The notes: generated from the sequence alone by a model not told the origin. Shown: positions 16,575-26,673, numbered from the stretch's first letter. The stretch is DNA of 64,000 nt from Bradyrhizobium sp. CCGUVB1N3 (GCF_024199925.1 NZ_JANADR010000001.1:1302001-1366000); one strand, 5' to 3'. Program-made: numbers and translations.

Positions 16575-19500
16575 TTCGCCGCTCGCACCTCAACCGACCC
16601 GGTCCCCGAACGGCCGTAGCGCGAGGGATTGTACATGTCCTCGACATAGGCCTGCGGCAGCACGTATTTGCCGGGCGAGACCGCGCGCACGACATAGGCG
16701 ACGGTGAAGACCGACTTGGCGTCGGAGGCGCGGTCGACGGCTGCGGTGAAGCGGTCGTCGCGGAACTCCGTATCCTCCGGCTCCACGCCATCCTCGATCC
16801 AGTCCAGCGTGCCGCTGTCGCCCGACGAGACCAGCTTTGGATTGTCGATCTCCAGACCCGCCGGCAGATAGTCCGACACCATGATGTGCCCGTATTCAGG
16901 CTTGGCCTCGGTGATCTTCAGCACCACGGCGAAGCGATCGTTCTGCTTGACCTTGCTGATGTCGGCGGGCTTGCCGTCGAGCGTGAAGTAGTTGCGCTCG
17001 ATCTTGAAGCCGGCTGCCACCGCAGGCTCCGGCGTGACCGGCGAGCCCGAGACCGAGACCACGGCCTGTATCGGAGCATCGCCGGTGTTGGTGATCTTCA
17101 GCGGCTTGCCCTCCAGCGTCACCGCTTTGTAGCTGCGGTACAGTGCGGTCTTGACCGGCTGGCCGTCGACGTCGAGCGACAGGTTTTCCTTCGCCAGCGC
17201 CCGCGCCGCCAGCACCAGCCACGCATTCTCCTGCGTCGAGGTGTAAGGCGTCAGTCCGCGCGCGGTCTCGACACGGGACACCGCTTGCGTCAGCGTCGCC
17301 TTCGGCGCGTTGCCTTCACCGGCGAGCGAGACGAGTGCTGCGGCATCGCGGAGCTGCGAGCCGTAATCGGTGCGGCCGAACTCCAGCACGGGCTTTGGCG
17401 CGAGGCTATCGAGTGCTGCGCCATAGACCCGCTCCGCGCGGTTGCGGTCGCCGACTAGTGCGAGCGCTGCCGCAAGCTGCGATTTGGCGATCGGCGTCGC
17501 CAGATTGTTCAGCTTGGTATCGGCGAGATAGCGGAGATCACCGATCGGAGCTGCTCCGTTGCGCGCAAGCACGTAGAGGCCATAGGCGAGATCGCGGCCA
17601 CCGTCCTTCTCCGGCTCGCTGGCGTTGACGACGGAGTTGCGGATGCGGTCGAGCGCGTTCTTGAACAGCACGTCCGGCACCACAAAGCCTTTTTCACGGG
17701 CGCGGCTGAGGAAGTCCGTCACATAGGCATCGAGCCAGGCGTCGTCACCGCCAGCCGACCACAGCCCGAACGAGCCGTTCGAGCCCTGTCGCGCGAGCAA
17801 TCGCTCGATCGCGTCGCGGATGCGCTGGTCGACTTCGGTGTCCATCGCAAGATGGGCACCGGCCGCGAGCTCGTTGACGTAGAGCAGCGGCATGGCGCGG
17901 CTCGTGATCTGTTCCGAGCAGCCATAGGGATAGCGATCGAGCGCCTTGAGGATCGTCGCGGCGTCGAGCGCGGTCGACAGGCTCGCAGAGACCGAGACGC
18001 TGCCCGTACCCGGCACGAGGTCGGAGAACATGTCGGAGGTCAGCGTCAGGCTCTCGCCCTTCGCCAGCGTCCGGATCGAGCGGCGCGCCAGCACCTGCGT
18101 CGCCGCCTTGACGTCGAGCGCGTAGTGCCGCGCGAGCGCAAGGCCGTTCGGGCCCTTGATGTCGACATCGAGCGTCGCCTGCCCCGCCGCGGTCGCATCG
18201 AGCGCGAGCGAGAACGAGTTGCGCTGCTTGGCGGCGAGCTTGACCGTGGTCGCGGGACTGCCGGTCATCTTCACCGGACCGCTGGTCTTCACGTTGATCG
18301 TGTAGTCGCCGGCCTGGCCTTCGACATTGTCGATCTCGAGATTGACCGTGCCGTGATCGCCATTGAGCAGGAAGCGCGGCAGGGTCGCCGTCAGCACCAC
18401 GGGATCGCGGATCACGACATCGGTGTTGGCGCGGCCAAGCTTGGTCGCAGTCCACGCCACCGCCATGACGCGCGCGGTGCCGGCGAACTCCGGGATGTCG
18501 AAGCTCACTTCGGCGGTGCCGTCGGCGGCGACCGTGACGATGCCCGAATAGAGCGCGAGCGGCTTTTGCGTGGGCGGCGAGCCCTGGAGCTCGGCAGCGC
18601 CCGCGTCGCCGCCGGACTTGATCTGGCCGCGCGTGCCCTGCATGCCGTCGATGAGCTGGCCGTAGAGATCGCGGATCTCGGCGGTCAGGCGGCGCTGGCC
18701 GAGATAGTAGTCATCCGGCGCCGGCGGCTTGTAGTTGGTGAGGTTGAGAATGCCGACGTCGACCGCCGCGATGACGATCTTGGCATCCTCGCCCGGGTTG
18801 AGCCCGTCGAGCTTGACCGGGATCTTCAGCATCGCATTCGGCCGGATCAGCGCCGGCGGCGTCAGCTTCACGGCCAGCGTGCGCGTCTGCTTGTCGATGC
18901 CGAACCATTTGAGGCCGATCGCCCGGCCCGGCATGCGCTGGGCAGCCGCATCGAGCGGACGACGGAGCGTTGCCACCACGTAGGCGCCGGTGCCCCAGTC
19001 GCTAGCGACGGGGATCTTGAGCTGCGCGGTACCTTCCTTGACGTCGACGGTCTGCGTGGTCAGCAGGCGATCGCCCAGCACGTTGATGGTGAGCTTGCCG
19101 GCGCTGCGCACGTTGACCGACACCGTCATGGTATCGCCGGAGGCGTATTGCGGCTTGTCGATCGAGGTCTCCAGAAGGTCGGGCGTGTCGGCGCTGCCGT
19201 CCGAATACCAGCCGACATCGAACTGCACCGACGTCACCGGACCGTCCGCGTCGTTCGACTTCACGTCCAGCCGGTAGCGGCCCGGCCGAGGGTTCAGCGA
19301 AATGCGCGAAGGCCTGTCGGCGGCAATGGTGAGATCGCCGTCAGCGACGCGCGAGGTCGACTTGACCGGCTCGTACTCCCAGTAATTGTTCTGGCGGTAC
19401 CACTGGTAGCGCGACTCCATCTTGAGGAGCTCGTAGCGCAGACCGTCGCGCTGCAGCGTCTTGCCGTCGGGCGAGACGAACACGACGTCAAACTCGGCCT

Positions 19501-21775
19501 TGTCGCCTTCGGCAACGTTCCTGTCGCCGAACAGCGGCTTGACGCCGAGCATCGCGGCCGCGGGTGCGACCGGCAGCACGAGCTTGCGCTCGACGGCGCG
19601 GCCGCCCGTCTCCGCCATGCGGACGAAGATCTGCGCCTCTTGCGGCCGCGTCGAGGCCGGCTGCTTGTCCAACGTGACCGGGAAGGTCGCGACGCCATTG
19701 GCATCGGCCTCGGGGAGGTTTTCCAGCGGGGTGCGCTCGTTGCTGGTCGTCTCCTCGTCGGCGACGCCGAACTGGTAGCCGGCAAAGCCCGGCCGCTCGG
19801 CGGCGGGTGCCACCAGCATGTCGCCTTCGAGCTGGAGGCCCGAGGCCGGCGCGCCATAGAGAAAATGTCCGTCGACCTTCAGTTCGACCGGAGCATTCGC
19901 CTTGATCAGCTTGTCCTTGGACGAGAGGTCGAACTCGATCCTGTCGGGGACGTAATCCTCGACCATGAAAGTCGTCTCGCCGACCGATGAGCCCTTCGGG
20001 TCGGTGAAGGCGCGCACCCGCCAGGTCCCGGTCGGGACCGCCGAGTTGAGCGGCACGGAGAGCGTGCGGCCGCCGGCGCCCTGGTCGGACAGCACGGCGC
20101 GGCGGAATTCGACGCCATCGGGACGCTCGATCACCAGCGTCAGCGGCCCGCCGGTCACGGCATTGCCCTGCCCGTTGCGCAGGAGCGCGGTCAGGTACAC
20201 GGTCTCGTTGGAGCGGTAGACACCGCGCTCGGCATAGACGAAGGCGTCGGCGCCGGCCGGAACCTCGCGTCCGGCAACGCCGCGATCGGTGAGATCAAAG
20301 GCGCTGGTCTTCAGGCTCAGGAAGGCATAGTCGGTTTTCTCGCCGCTGACGGTGAGCAGCGCCGGCGACAGCCCGCCCTCGCCGCGCGCCAGCCCCGCTT
20401 CGAACAGCACATGGCCGGCATCGTCGGTCTTGCGGGTCGCCAGAATCTCGTTGTTGCGGGCGACCAGACGCACCTCGGCCTTGCCGACCGGATCGGTCGA
20501 GGCCAGCGAGTTCACGAAGACATGGATGCCGTCATTGCCGGAATAGGCTGTGACGCCGAGATCCGAGACGATGAACCATTGCGTCGCGAGCTGGGAATCG
20601 TCGTCGCTGCCCGGCCCCTTGGCCGCGGCCGTCATCACGTACACACCGGGCTGGAGATCACCGAGTGCCTGGTCGACCGGGAACGCCGTGGTGACGTCCT
20701 GGTTCAGCGTCATCGCGGTCGCGAGCTCGCCGGACCAGACCTTGACGCCGCGCTCGTCGCCCAGATTAGAGAGTTGATAACGGGAGAGCGTCTTCTGGAA
20801 GTCGCTGTCGACAACCGTGCTGATCAGGTTGCGATCGCCAATCCGGAACACGTTGATATTGACCGCCGGCGTATTGACGCTGACCACGGGAATGCCGCGC
20901 TGGCCTGTCCGCGGCAACACGTAGGCGCGGCTGTTGAAGCGCACGAACGGCTTGCGGTCGCGCACATAGATGTTGAACTCGGCCGATTTCGGCAGCCCCT
21001 CCTTCACGGTCGACGGCAGGCCGGCGCGTAAGTTGATGTTGTAGCGCTCGCCATGCTTCAGGCCGTCGACGCAGAGCTGCTTGCCCTCGGCCGACAGCGC
21101 CGGCTTGTCGGTGCCTGCGAGCGCCAGGAACGGCGCGAAGTCGGTGCGCTTGGCGAGTTCCTCGGAGAACTGGAAGCAGGCGCGCGGGCTCGCCGAGTCG
21201 GAATCGACGGTGTAGTCGAGCAGCCGGAAGCCATGCTCGTCCCGCAGCTTCTCATATTGGCCTCTGATGTCGGCGACCTCCCGCATGTCGAGCGACAGCC
21301 GCAGCGCATCCAGCGCCGGCCGGAACAAATGCCGCTCGGAGAGCGACCTGCCGAGCACTGCGAGCGCATCCGCCTCCTCGCCCGGATTGCCGGCGCGCAT
21401 GTAGGCGATGTAGGCGGCGGTCGAGGCGCGCTCGAGCAGGAAAGTCTGCTCGCTCGAGCTCTTTGGGGTGATCGGGAAGATGACGCGCGCAAGGCGCAGC
21501 CAGTTGCCGGCATCCTCAGGCGTGGTGGCGGCGATCTGGCCGAGAACGGAAAGGCCGCTGCGGACATCGTTGCGCCTGAAGGCGGCATCCGCGTCGGTGC
21601 GCAGGGTCGCGTTGGTCTTGGCGACCGGCCCCGCCTCGCTCTTGATCTGGGCTTCCAGCTTGATCGCAGCGTCCGCAAGATCGTCGCGCTTGAAGGCCTT
21701 GTCGGCGGCCTGCGCCGATACCAGGCCGAGCGCCAGCGCTGCGCAGATTGTGACGGCGCGAACAAAACCGATCAT
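16571..21775 (-). CDS. Bacterial alpha-2-macroglobulin family protein (YfhM type)
   Basis: 1734-residue periplasmic protease trap thought to guard the envelope when PBP1C repairs it. The ATG at 21775 starts a signal peptide (MIGFVRAVTICAALALGLVS, cleavage near AQA); there is no lipobox cysteine, so it is probably soluble and not a lipoprotein as in E. coli. Macroglobulin beta domains fill the first two thirds, with a bait-like stretch around residues 1000-1040. The thioester motif CSEQ is present at Cys1286 within RYPYGCSEQITSRAMP, so the active covalent-trap chemistry is retained. The frame upstream of 21775 is not protein-like. Confidence 0.92.
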   Translation of the reverse strand: MIGFVRAVTICAALALGLVSAQAADKAFKRDDLADAAIKLEAQIKSEAGPVAKTNATLRTDADAAFRRNDVRSGLSVLGQIAATTPEDAGNWLRLARVIFPITPKSSSEQTFLLERASTAAYIAYMRAGNPGEEADALAVLGRSLSERHLFRPALDALRLSLDMREVADIRGQYEKLRDEHGFRLLDYTVDSDSASPRACFQFSEELAKRTDFAPFLALAGTDKPALSAEGKQLCVDGLKHGERYNINLRAGLPSTVKEGLPKSAEFNIYVRDRKPFVRFNSRAYVLPRTGQRGIPVVSVNTPAVNINVFRIGDRNLISTVVDSDFQKTLSRYQLSNLGDERGVKVWSGELATAMTLNQDVTTAFPVDQALGDLQPGVYVMTAAAKGPGSDDDSQLATQWFIVSDLGVTAYSGNDGIHVFVNSLASTDPVGKAEVRLVARNNEILATRKTDDAGHVLFEAGLARGEGGLSPALLTVSGEKTDYAFLSLKTSAFDLTDRGVAGREVPAGADAFVYAERGVYRSNETVYLTALLRNGQGNAVTGGPLTLVIERPDGVEFRRAVLSDQGAGGRTLSVPLNSAVPTGTWRVRAFTDPKGSSVGETTFMVEDYVPDRIEFDLSSKDKLIKANAPVELKVDGHFLYGAPASGLQLEGDMLVAPAAERPGFAGYQFGVADEETTSNERTPLENLPEADANGVATFPVTLDKQPASTRPQEAQIFVRMAETGGRAVERKLVLPVAPAAAMLGVKPLFGDRNVAEGDKAEFDVVFVSPDGKTLQRDGLRYELLKMESRYQWYRQNNYWEYEPVKSTSRVADGDLTIAADRPSRISLNPRPGRYRLDVKSNDADGPVTSVQFDVGWYSDGSADTPDLLETSIDKPQYASGDTMTVSVNVRSAGKLTINVLGDRLLTTQTVDVKEGTAQLKIPVASDWGTGAYVVATLRRPLDAAAQRMPGRAIGLKWFGIDKQTRTLAVKLTPPALIRPNAMLKIPVKLDGLNPGEDAKIVIAAVDVGILNLTNYKPPAPDDYYLGQRRLTAEIRDLYGQLIDGMQGTRGQIKSGGDAGAAELQGSPPTQKPLALYSGIVTVAADGTAEVSFDIPEFAGTARVMAVAWTATKLGRANTDVVIRDPVVLTATLPRFLLNGDHGTVNLEIDNVEGQAGDYTINVKTSGPVKMTGSPATTVKLAAKQRNSFSLALDATAAGQATLDVDIKGPNGLALARHYALDVKAATQVLARRSIRTLAKGESLTLTSDMFSDLVPGTGSVSVSASLSTALDAATILKALDRYPYGCSEQITSRAMPLLYVNELAAGAHLAMDTEVDQRIRDAIERLLARQGSNGSFGLWSAGGDDAWLDAYVTDFLSRAREKGFVVPDVLFKNALDRIRNSVVNASEPEKDGGRDLAYGLYVLARNGAAPIGDLRYLADTKLNNLATPIAKSQLAAALALVGDRNRAERVYGAALDSLAPKPVLEFGRTDYGSQLRDAAALVSLAGEGNAPKATLTQAVSRVETARGLTPYTSTQENAWLVLAARALAKENLSLDVDGQPVKTALYRSYKAVTLEGKPLKITNTGDAPIQAVVSVSGSPVTPEPAVAAGFKIERNYFTLDGKPADISKVKQNDRFAVVLKITEAKPEYGHIMVSDYLPAGLEIDNPKLVSSGDSGTLDWIEDGVEPEDTEFRDDRFTAAVDRASDAKSVFTVAYVVRAVSPGKYVLPQAYVEDMYNPSRYGRSGTGSVEVRAAK

Positions 21776-22168
21776 GATGGACTCCCGGGAGCGCGGACAA
21801 GCGCCGCGTAGGCGATGAAATGCGCGGAAAGGTGACAGACTCAAGGCGATGGAACCAGAATAGCAAAACGTCGCATGCGCCATTGGCAAGCAAGCCCGAG
21901 TGGGCCTCCGAAGTGCCGCCCCTGGCGCCGCCTCAGCCTGTGGCAGCACCGGACAAGATTAGCTGGTGGACTTAAGTCCCCAACGCAAGTGCAACGTCTG
22001 GAGCGTCGCTGGGCAGAACGGGACGAAAAGAGTCCATCGCTTCGCTTTGTCGCGCGACGGGGGAAAACGGTTCGATCCGGACTTCACTTCGGACTTGGCG
22101 GACGTGCGGATTTTTCATATTTGGCATGCTAAGACGTCGCCGGGCCCCACCTTCGGGGCCGTCCAGAC
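21776..22168. other. Intergenic gap before tRNA-Arg
   Basis: 393 bases between the macroglobulin gene (minus) and tRNA-Arg (plus). It should hold the promoter of the macroglobulin-pbpC pair and that of the tRNA. I see no convincing ORF. Confidence 0.5.
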
Positions 22169-22245
22169 GGTCCCGTAGCTCAACTGGACAGAGTAGCGGA
22201 TTTCTACTCCGCGGGTTGCAGGTTCGAGTCCTGCCGGGATCGCCA
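22169..22245 (+). tRNA. tRNA-Arg (TCT)
   Basis: 77 bases including an encoded CCA. The acceptor GGTCCCG pairs with CGGGATC, the anticodon stem GCGGA/TCCGC encloses the loop TTTCTAC with anticodon TCT, and the T-arm contains GGTTCGAGTCC. It marks the left edge of an accessory-looking region, but no duplicated 3' end was seen in the window. Confidence 0.95.
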
Positions 22246-22480
22246 GCTCATTTTCCGACCCCAGTAACTTCAATAGGTTGAGGCTCAATTTGGCTCACTG
22301 GGTTGGGTGGTGAGGCAATGTCTGTCCAACGCACAGGCGGCGGCGCGCACGGGCTGGCGCCGCCAAGCGGCGCTGTTGATAAGCGGACGTAATGTGCTGA
22401 GTGTGGCCGAGGGGCGACGGCAGTGGGTGCCCATGTCTACTATCCTGATCCGTGATTCGGAAAGTCGACGGGGGACTAGG

Positions 22481-22669
22481 ATGCAAACTCCGGACTTCGC
22501 TGCTGAACGAAAGCGGCTCCTCGAGCAGGCCGCGGAGGTGCGCCTGCGCGCGCACTCGGTGGCCTCGAGCGCGGAGAGAGAGCGACTGATACGCCAGGCC
22601 CGAGCCTGCGAGATCGGCGCGAGGGGAAATGCTCGCGTGACGTCGTCCGACGTCCGGCTCCAGAACTAA
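22481..22669 (+). CDS. Small helical protein of unknown function
   Basis: 62 residues from the ATG at 22481, with GGGGACTAGG just upstream as ribosome site. The sequence is almost entirely charged helix (DFAAERKRLLEQAAEVRLRA, then SSAERERLIRQARACEIGAR). The ERERLIRQA pattern recurs in the 31900-32049 gene (ADRQRLIRLALAW), so both may belong to one family of short cytoplasmic helical proteins. No function is known to me. Confidence 0.6.
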   Translation: MQTPDFAAERKRLLEQAAEVRLRAHSVASSAERERLIRQARACEIGARGNARVTSSDVRLQN

Positions 22670-22705
22670 CTTCACGCACGGTCGTCGAGAGGATCGCGGG
22701 CGCGC

Positions 22706-22954
22706 CTAGTGGCGGTCAGTGACCAAAACAACCGGCGCCGATTCTTGGACGGGCTTGCGAGTGCCCTCATCGGAAGCAACACCCGTGGGCTGGGCCGCAG
22801 CGCCTTGTGAGGCCTGTCCAACAGTTGTGGAAGGCGCGGTGGCGGCGACAACGGGATCTTTAGCGCTTGCCTGACGGTTCCAATCGCATGCGGCCGCCGG
22901 ATAGGCGGTAAGAGTAACGGCAGCAAAGGTCGTCGCAATCACGATCTTCTTCAT
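22706..22954 (-). CDS. Small secreted protein
   Basis: 82 residues. The N-terminal signal peptide MKKIVIATTFAAVTLTAYPA ends near AAA, followed by a short CDWNRQASAKDP segment and a low-complexity Ala/Thr/Gln tail. Probably periplasmic. No domain recognised. Confidence 0.65.
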   Translation of the reverse strand: MKKIVIATTFAAVTLTAYPAAACDWNRQASAKDPVVAATAPSTTVGQASQGAAAQPTGVASDEGTRKPVQESAPVVLVTDRH

Positions 22955-23119
22955 GGCCGGGCTCCTCTTCGAGGCGGGGTCATTCTACTACGATGAGCCT
23001 TGCTCGAACGTATCGGCGTGATCACGAAGCTGCGAGAGCCGTGCAGCCCACGGAGGCACGGGAAGCGCCGACGACGCATCCGCAATGCAACTAGTCAGGT
23101 GAGCGACCCACTGGAAAGG

Positions 23120-23198
23120 CTACTCACCCATGGCCTTCTCTGCGGCCGGCCGCTTGGCTGTCGTATCCTCGCCGCACCCGAACTGGCGGATGCCCAGC
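23120..23198 (-). pseudogene. C-terminal gene remnant abutting a palindromic repeat
   Basis: Read on the minus strand this encodes a protein-like tail beginning ELLGIRQFGCGEDTT, rich in Ala/Lys after that, ending at a stop at 23120. Upstream the frame runs straight into palindromic repeat A1, which replaces whatever preceded it. The parent gene is unidentified. Confidence 0.3.
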
Positions 23199-23292
23199 AG
23201 CTCGTAGGATGGGTAGAGCGAAGCGAAACCCATCGAAGTGTCGAACGACAAGCCTGATGGGTTTCGCAAGTGCTCTACCCATCCTACGAGCT
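23199..23292. repeat. Palindromic repeat, family A, copy 1
   Basis: 94-base inverted repeat with ends AGCTCGTAGGATGGGTAGAG and CTCTACCCATCCTACGAGCT and inner arms GCGAAACCCATC/GATGGGTTTCGC. Near-identical copies are at 26845-26937 and 27363-27456, and a collapsed one at 29633-29668. In RNA it would form a long hairpin with a cruciform-like inner loop. Confidence 0.85.
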
Positions 23293-23568
23293 ACGAGCTG
23301 CATCCGAGTCCGTGGCGGGCCAGCGGGCTGCTCAGATGATGTAAGCAAGCATCCCTAGTATCGGCGCGAGTCCCATGGAATGTCGTTGCGGGTGCGCTCC
23401 TGGGGCACGGCGGATCGAAGGCTCAAAGGCGCTCACCCTCTTGCTGCGATGCGAGATCTGATTTGCATTAGGAAATCGCTCGCTTTGAGCGAGATCCCTT
23501 TACATGCAACTTTTTCCTGATTATCAGTTGTTTCGATTTATTTCTGCACGTTTCGGTTGGGGCATTTC

Positions 23569-26208
23569 ATGGCCGCAGGTGGGGGCATCCACGCGGCGAA
23601 AGGGAAGGTTGCTTGGCAACCAGCGAATTATACCGCTACCATCCCTATTTCGCCAAAACTACCGAAGATCGGCAGGGTCAAGCTCATAATCGGCTTGGTC
23701 CTTACCATGGTGTCACTTAATGCGCTCGTCTTCTTCGGTGGGCGCACGCGGGTACCCTTGGCGCCAACCCTAAGCACGTCAGGCCTTCTTGGGCCGATGG
23801 TCCCTTTTGGTTATCTGAAACGCGTGCCCCTCGACACGGTAGAGAACGACATAGGAGGCGCCTTCAACGCTTCCTACAATTACGATCAGTTTCTTGGACG
23901 ATCACTGCGCCAAGGGATCATCCCCCTTTGGGATCCCTACCTCGGCTTCGGAATGCCGCACCTCGGAAATGGTCTGTCGGCCGTCCTCTATCCGCCCAAT
24001 TGGCTGCACGCAGTCGTGCCGCCGCGCTTCGGCGACTTCGTGCTGTTTCTAAACTGGTGGCTCGCAGCCGTATTTCTTGTGCTCTTCCTCTTGCGCATCG
24101 GACTCGATCCGCTCTCAGCCGCGTTCGGCGGACTTGTCATTCTGTGCTCGGGTTGGTTTTCCGGCTGGCTTGGCTTGAGAGAAATCACCGGAGTAGCAGC
24201 CTGGTTTCCATTCCTGCTCTACGCAGTTGAACGGACGACAACTGAGCCGGATTGGAGATGGAAGTATGCGACCATATCGGTTGGCGTATTCTGCACGGTG
24301 AGTGCTGGCCATCCCGAAGCTTTCATTCCAAGTCTCTTAGCGGTTTGCGCCTATGGCTTATTTTCAGTCTCGCGGTCGGCCCGCCCTGTAAGAACTCTCG
24401 CCGACCTGTGCATTGGAGCAGCTCTGGGACTCGCTTTAGCGGCTCCGGTTTGGCTCACGTTCTTGGAGACGTTTCAACTATCCTATCAACCTCATCAGAC
24501 CTGGTCTTTTTCGGCAGGCGAATTGTCGGTCAATGTACATGGCTTCGGCAACTTCATCTTCCCGGCCTTGTTTGGGGGAATACACCAGCACTCCTTTCTC
24601 GACCTGGCTGGAAGCGAATACGCGTCGGTTGGCTGGTTGCCCTCCTCCGTAATCTTTTTCGTGCTTGCCGGATTACTCGCTGGCAAATCGCGGTACGCTT
24701 GGTTCTTCCTCGGACTGTTCTTGTTCGTAGCTCTCAAGATCTACGGATTTCCTCCGCTCCAGTTCTTGGCACAATTACCCGTCCTCAAAGAGATTATATG
24801 GCCTCGCTATGGCGCGTTCCTCATGACATTCGCTGTGGCAGTTCTCGCCGCCATAGGGCTGGCAGCAGTCCAGCGCGCGACAGTGAATCTGCGGCGGGTC
24901 TTAATTCTCCATTGCTTTCTCGTCGCTGGGCTGGCCTTCGAGCTCTTATGCCAGATACTCTCCTCGCACGTACCGACCTATGGAGAAGCAGTTAGTGCGC
25001 TAGTCGTTGCTCTGATTTGGGCCGTCTTGCCACCAATCTTGCTGACCGAGCTTCACGATCGCTATGGCGCCGGATGGCGCTTCATGATGGTAGCTGGACT
25101 CAGCTTGGCGTTGCCAGCGGTCGCTTACAACACCAGTGGATTTTCCTGGGGCTTGCAGCTTTGCATTTCTGCAATTTACGTCCTCGTCTTTGCGCTCTTT
25201 GTTGCTGCCTCTCGCCTCACTCAACAATTCAACACAGTAGTCGCCGCAACCGCCGCATTCCTTGCGATCGCGCTGCCAATGATCGTCTTTGCCAAAATAA
25301 CAGATTACGGACCACCTCGGCGCTATGACGCACTGACACGGCCGCCATACCTTGAGAAACTGGTCGAGCTTCAGCAGAATGGACTGTACCGCCATTTCGC
25401 GTTGGACGCGGCGCCAATGCCGAACACGCAAACCGGCTTTGGGCTTCCCGGGCTAAGCTGGATCGTCCCGACCGTGCCCAACGTTTTCCGGGAGTTCTTC
25501 CAACGGTTCATGGACCGCGGCCTCCACATTCCGAACTGGTATGCTGCCAATGTAGGTGTGGTCCCGAACATGTCGGCAATAGATGAACTTTATCGAAACC
25601 TCCGCTTCTTTTCACTGGCGGGCGTCAAATACGTGACGACCCAACGCCCTGTTGAAAGGGACGAACCTGGGCGGCTCCATAAGACCTTCTCCGATGAGGC
25701 AACGGGTACTTCCATCTTGGAGAATCCAAGCGCAAATCTTCGTCTGTTTTTGGCGACGAACATCAAGAACGTTGAAGATCAAGCGCAGGCATGGGATTCA
25801 CTCGCCCGTCTCGTGAATCTGTCGGACACGGCCGTAGTTGAGCGGGACCTGCCTAGCAGCACCGATTGCGCCGAGAAAAAGCTGGATGTTGAGGAGTTTA
25901 CCGTCTACCCCAATTCGGTCAAAGCCGTGGTAGCTGCACATTGTTCGGGAATGCTTGTTCTCAGCGATCTCTACTTCCCAGGGTGGCACGCCAGTCTCGA
26001 CGGCACTGAGCAAAGCCTATATCGAGTTGACGGCGTGTTCCGCGGTGTCAGCATTGAACGCGCTGGCCGTTACGTTGTTGAATTTTGGTATCGGCCGCTG
26101 AGCTGGAACATGTCGCTGACACTATTCTCGCTAGGCGCATCCATCCTCCTCATTTTCCCACTGTTTCGTCTGTACGCCCAACGAGCGACCTTTAGGGCAA
26201 GACGTTGA
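23569..26208 (+). CDS. YfhO-like polytopic membrane protein (GT-C type)
   Basis: 879 residues from the ATG at 23569 (GGGG nearby; a TTG at 23557 is possible). About a dozen membrane spans follow KLIIGLVLTMVSLNALVFFG. An extracytoplasmic loop near residue 100 contains GIIPLWDPYLGFGMPHLGNG, as in YfhO and other GT-C glycosyltransferase-like proteins. A beta-rich C-terminal domain (LVLSDLYFPGWHASLDG) matches the YfhO tail, followed by a final span. Codon use is visibly less GC-biased than the flanking core genes, which suggests transfer. Substrate unknown; YfhO in Bacillus acts in lipoteichoic-acid glycosylation. Confidence 0.75.
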   Translation: MAAGGGIHAAKGKVAWQPANYTATIPISPKLPKIGRVKLIIGLVLTMVSLNALVFFGGRTRVPLAPTLSTSGLLGPMVPFGYLKRVPLDTVENDIGGAFNASYNYDQFLGRSLRQGIIPLWDPYLGFGMPHLGNGLSAVLYPPNWLHAVVPPRFGDFVLFLNWWLAAVFLVLFLLRIGLDPLSAAFGGLVILCSGWFSGWLGLREITGVAAWFPFLLYAVERTTTEPDWRWKYATISVGVFCTVSAGHPEAFIPSLLAVCAYGLFSVSRSARPVRTLADLCIGAALGLALAAPVWLTFLETFQLSYQPHQTWSFSAGELSVNVHGFGNFIFPALFGGIHQHSFLDLAGSEYASVGWLPSSVIFFVLAGLLAGKSRYAWFFLGLFLFVALKIYGFPPLQFLAQLPVLKEIIWPRYGAFLMTFAVAVLAAIGLAAVQRATVNLRRVLILHCFLVAGLAFELLCQILSSHVPTYGEAVSALVVALIWAVLPPILLTELHDRYGAGWRFMMVAGLSLALPAVAYNTSGFSWGLQLCISAIYVLVFALFVAASRLTQQFNTVVAATAAFLAIALPMIVFAKITDYGPPRRYDALTRPPYLEKLVELQQNGLYRHFALDAAPMPNTQTGFGLPGLSWIVPTVPNVFREFFQRFMDRGLHIPNWYAANVGVVPNMSAIDELYRNLRFFSLAGVKYVTTQRPVERDEPGRLHKTFSDEATGTSILENPSANLRLFLATNIKNVEDQAQAWDSLARLVNLSDTAVVERDLPSSTDCAEKKLDVEEFTVYPNSVKAVVAAHCSGMLVLSDLYFPGWHASLDGTEQSLYRVDGVFRGVSIERAGRYVVEFWYRPLSWNMSLTLFSLGASILLIFPLFRLYAQRATFRARR

Positions 26209-26313
26209 ACATGCGCAAACTGGAACAGGAGTTAGCAGGCAATTATCGACCCGCGGCTGCCGATCTCGAACGAGGGCGCGCTCGTGCTTGATCCTGAACC
26301 AGGATCATCCTTC

Positions 26314-26673
26314 ATGCGTTGTGCACCGTTGCTTTGCCTACTCTTGTCCGCCTGTTCGAGTGGAATATGGACGGACACGCCTGTGCCGCTGCCGACCGCT
26401 TCGCCAGTAGTACCGCCAAGCCAAGAGGAAGTACTAAAAGGCGTCCAAAACGTTGTGGTCCAGGCAAAGTTGAAGAAGCCCTTTGAGATCTCCACCCTTC
26501 GCAAAACTTACCACGGTCCGGGTGAATACTTCATCTGCTTGAGAGAAGCGAACCCATCGCCAGAAGAGCGACGCCCCCCTTATTCGGTATTCTTCGACGA
26601 CGTCTACAAAGGATCCAGACAGTCGGTCATTATCGAAGCGTGTGAGACCCAGCAATACACGCCTTTGAATTGA
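26314..26673 (+). CDS. Putative lipoprotein
   Basis: 119 residues from the ATG at 26314. The type II signal peptide MRCAPLLCLLLSACSSG has a clear lipobox (LSAC). The mature part has a Pro/Thr-rich linker, then a compact domain with KPFEISTLRKTYHGPGEYFI, a segment met in small envelope lipoproteins. Function unknown. The lower GC bias continues from the preceding membrane protein, so the two may have arrived together. Confidence 0.7.
   Translation: MRCAPLLCLLLSACSSGIWTDTPVPLPTASPVVPPSQEEVLKGVQNVVVQAKLKKPFEISTLRKTYHGPGEYFICLREANPSPEERRPPYSVFFDDVYKGSRQSVIIEACETQQYTPLN

Noticed and set aside
17852..19990. 712-residue plus-strand frame opposite the macroglobulin gene
   Set aside because: Antisense shadow of a high-GC gene; Arg/His/Asp-rich with no recognisable motif.
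22169..23568. Integration att site at tRNA-Arg(TCT)
   Set aside because: The region downstream looks accessory, but no duplicate of the tRNA 3' end was found anywhere in the window and no integrase is present.
26205..26218. TTGAACATGCGCAA as a FixK-type box for the 26314 lipoprotein
   Set aside because: One mismatch from TTGA-N6-TCAA, overlaps the stop codon of the previous gene and is about 100 bases from the start; probably chance.
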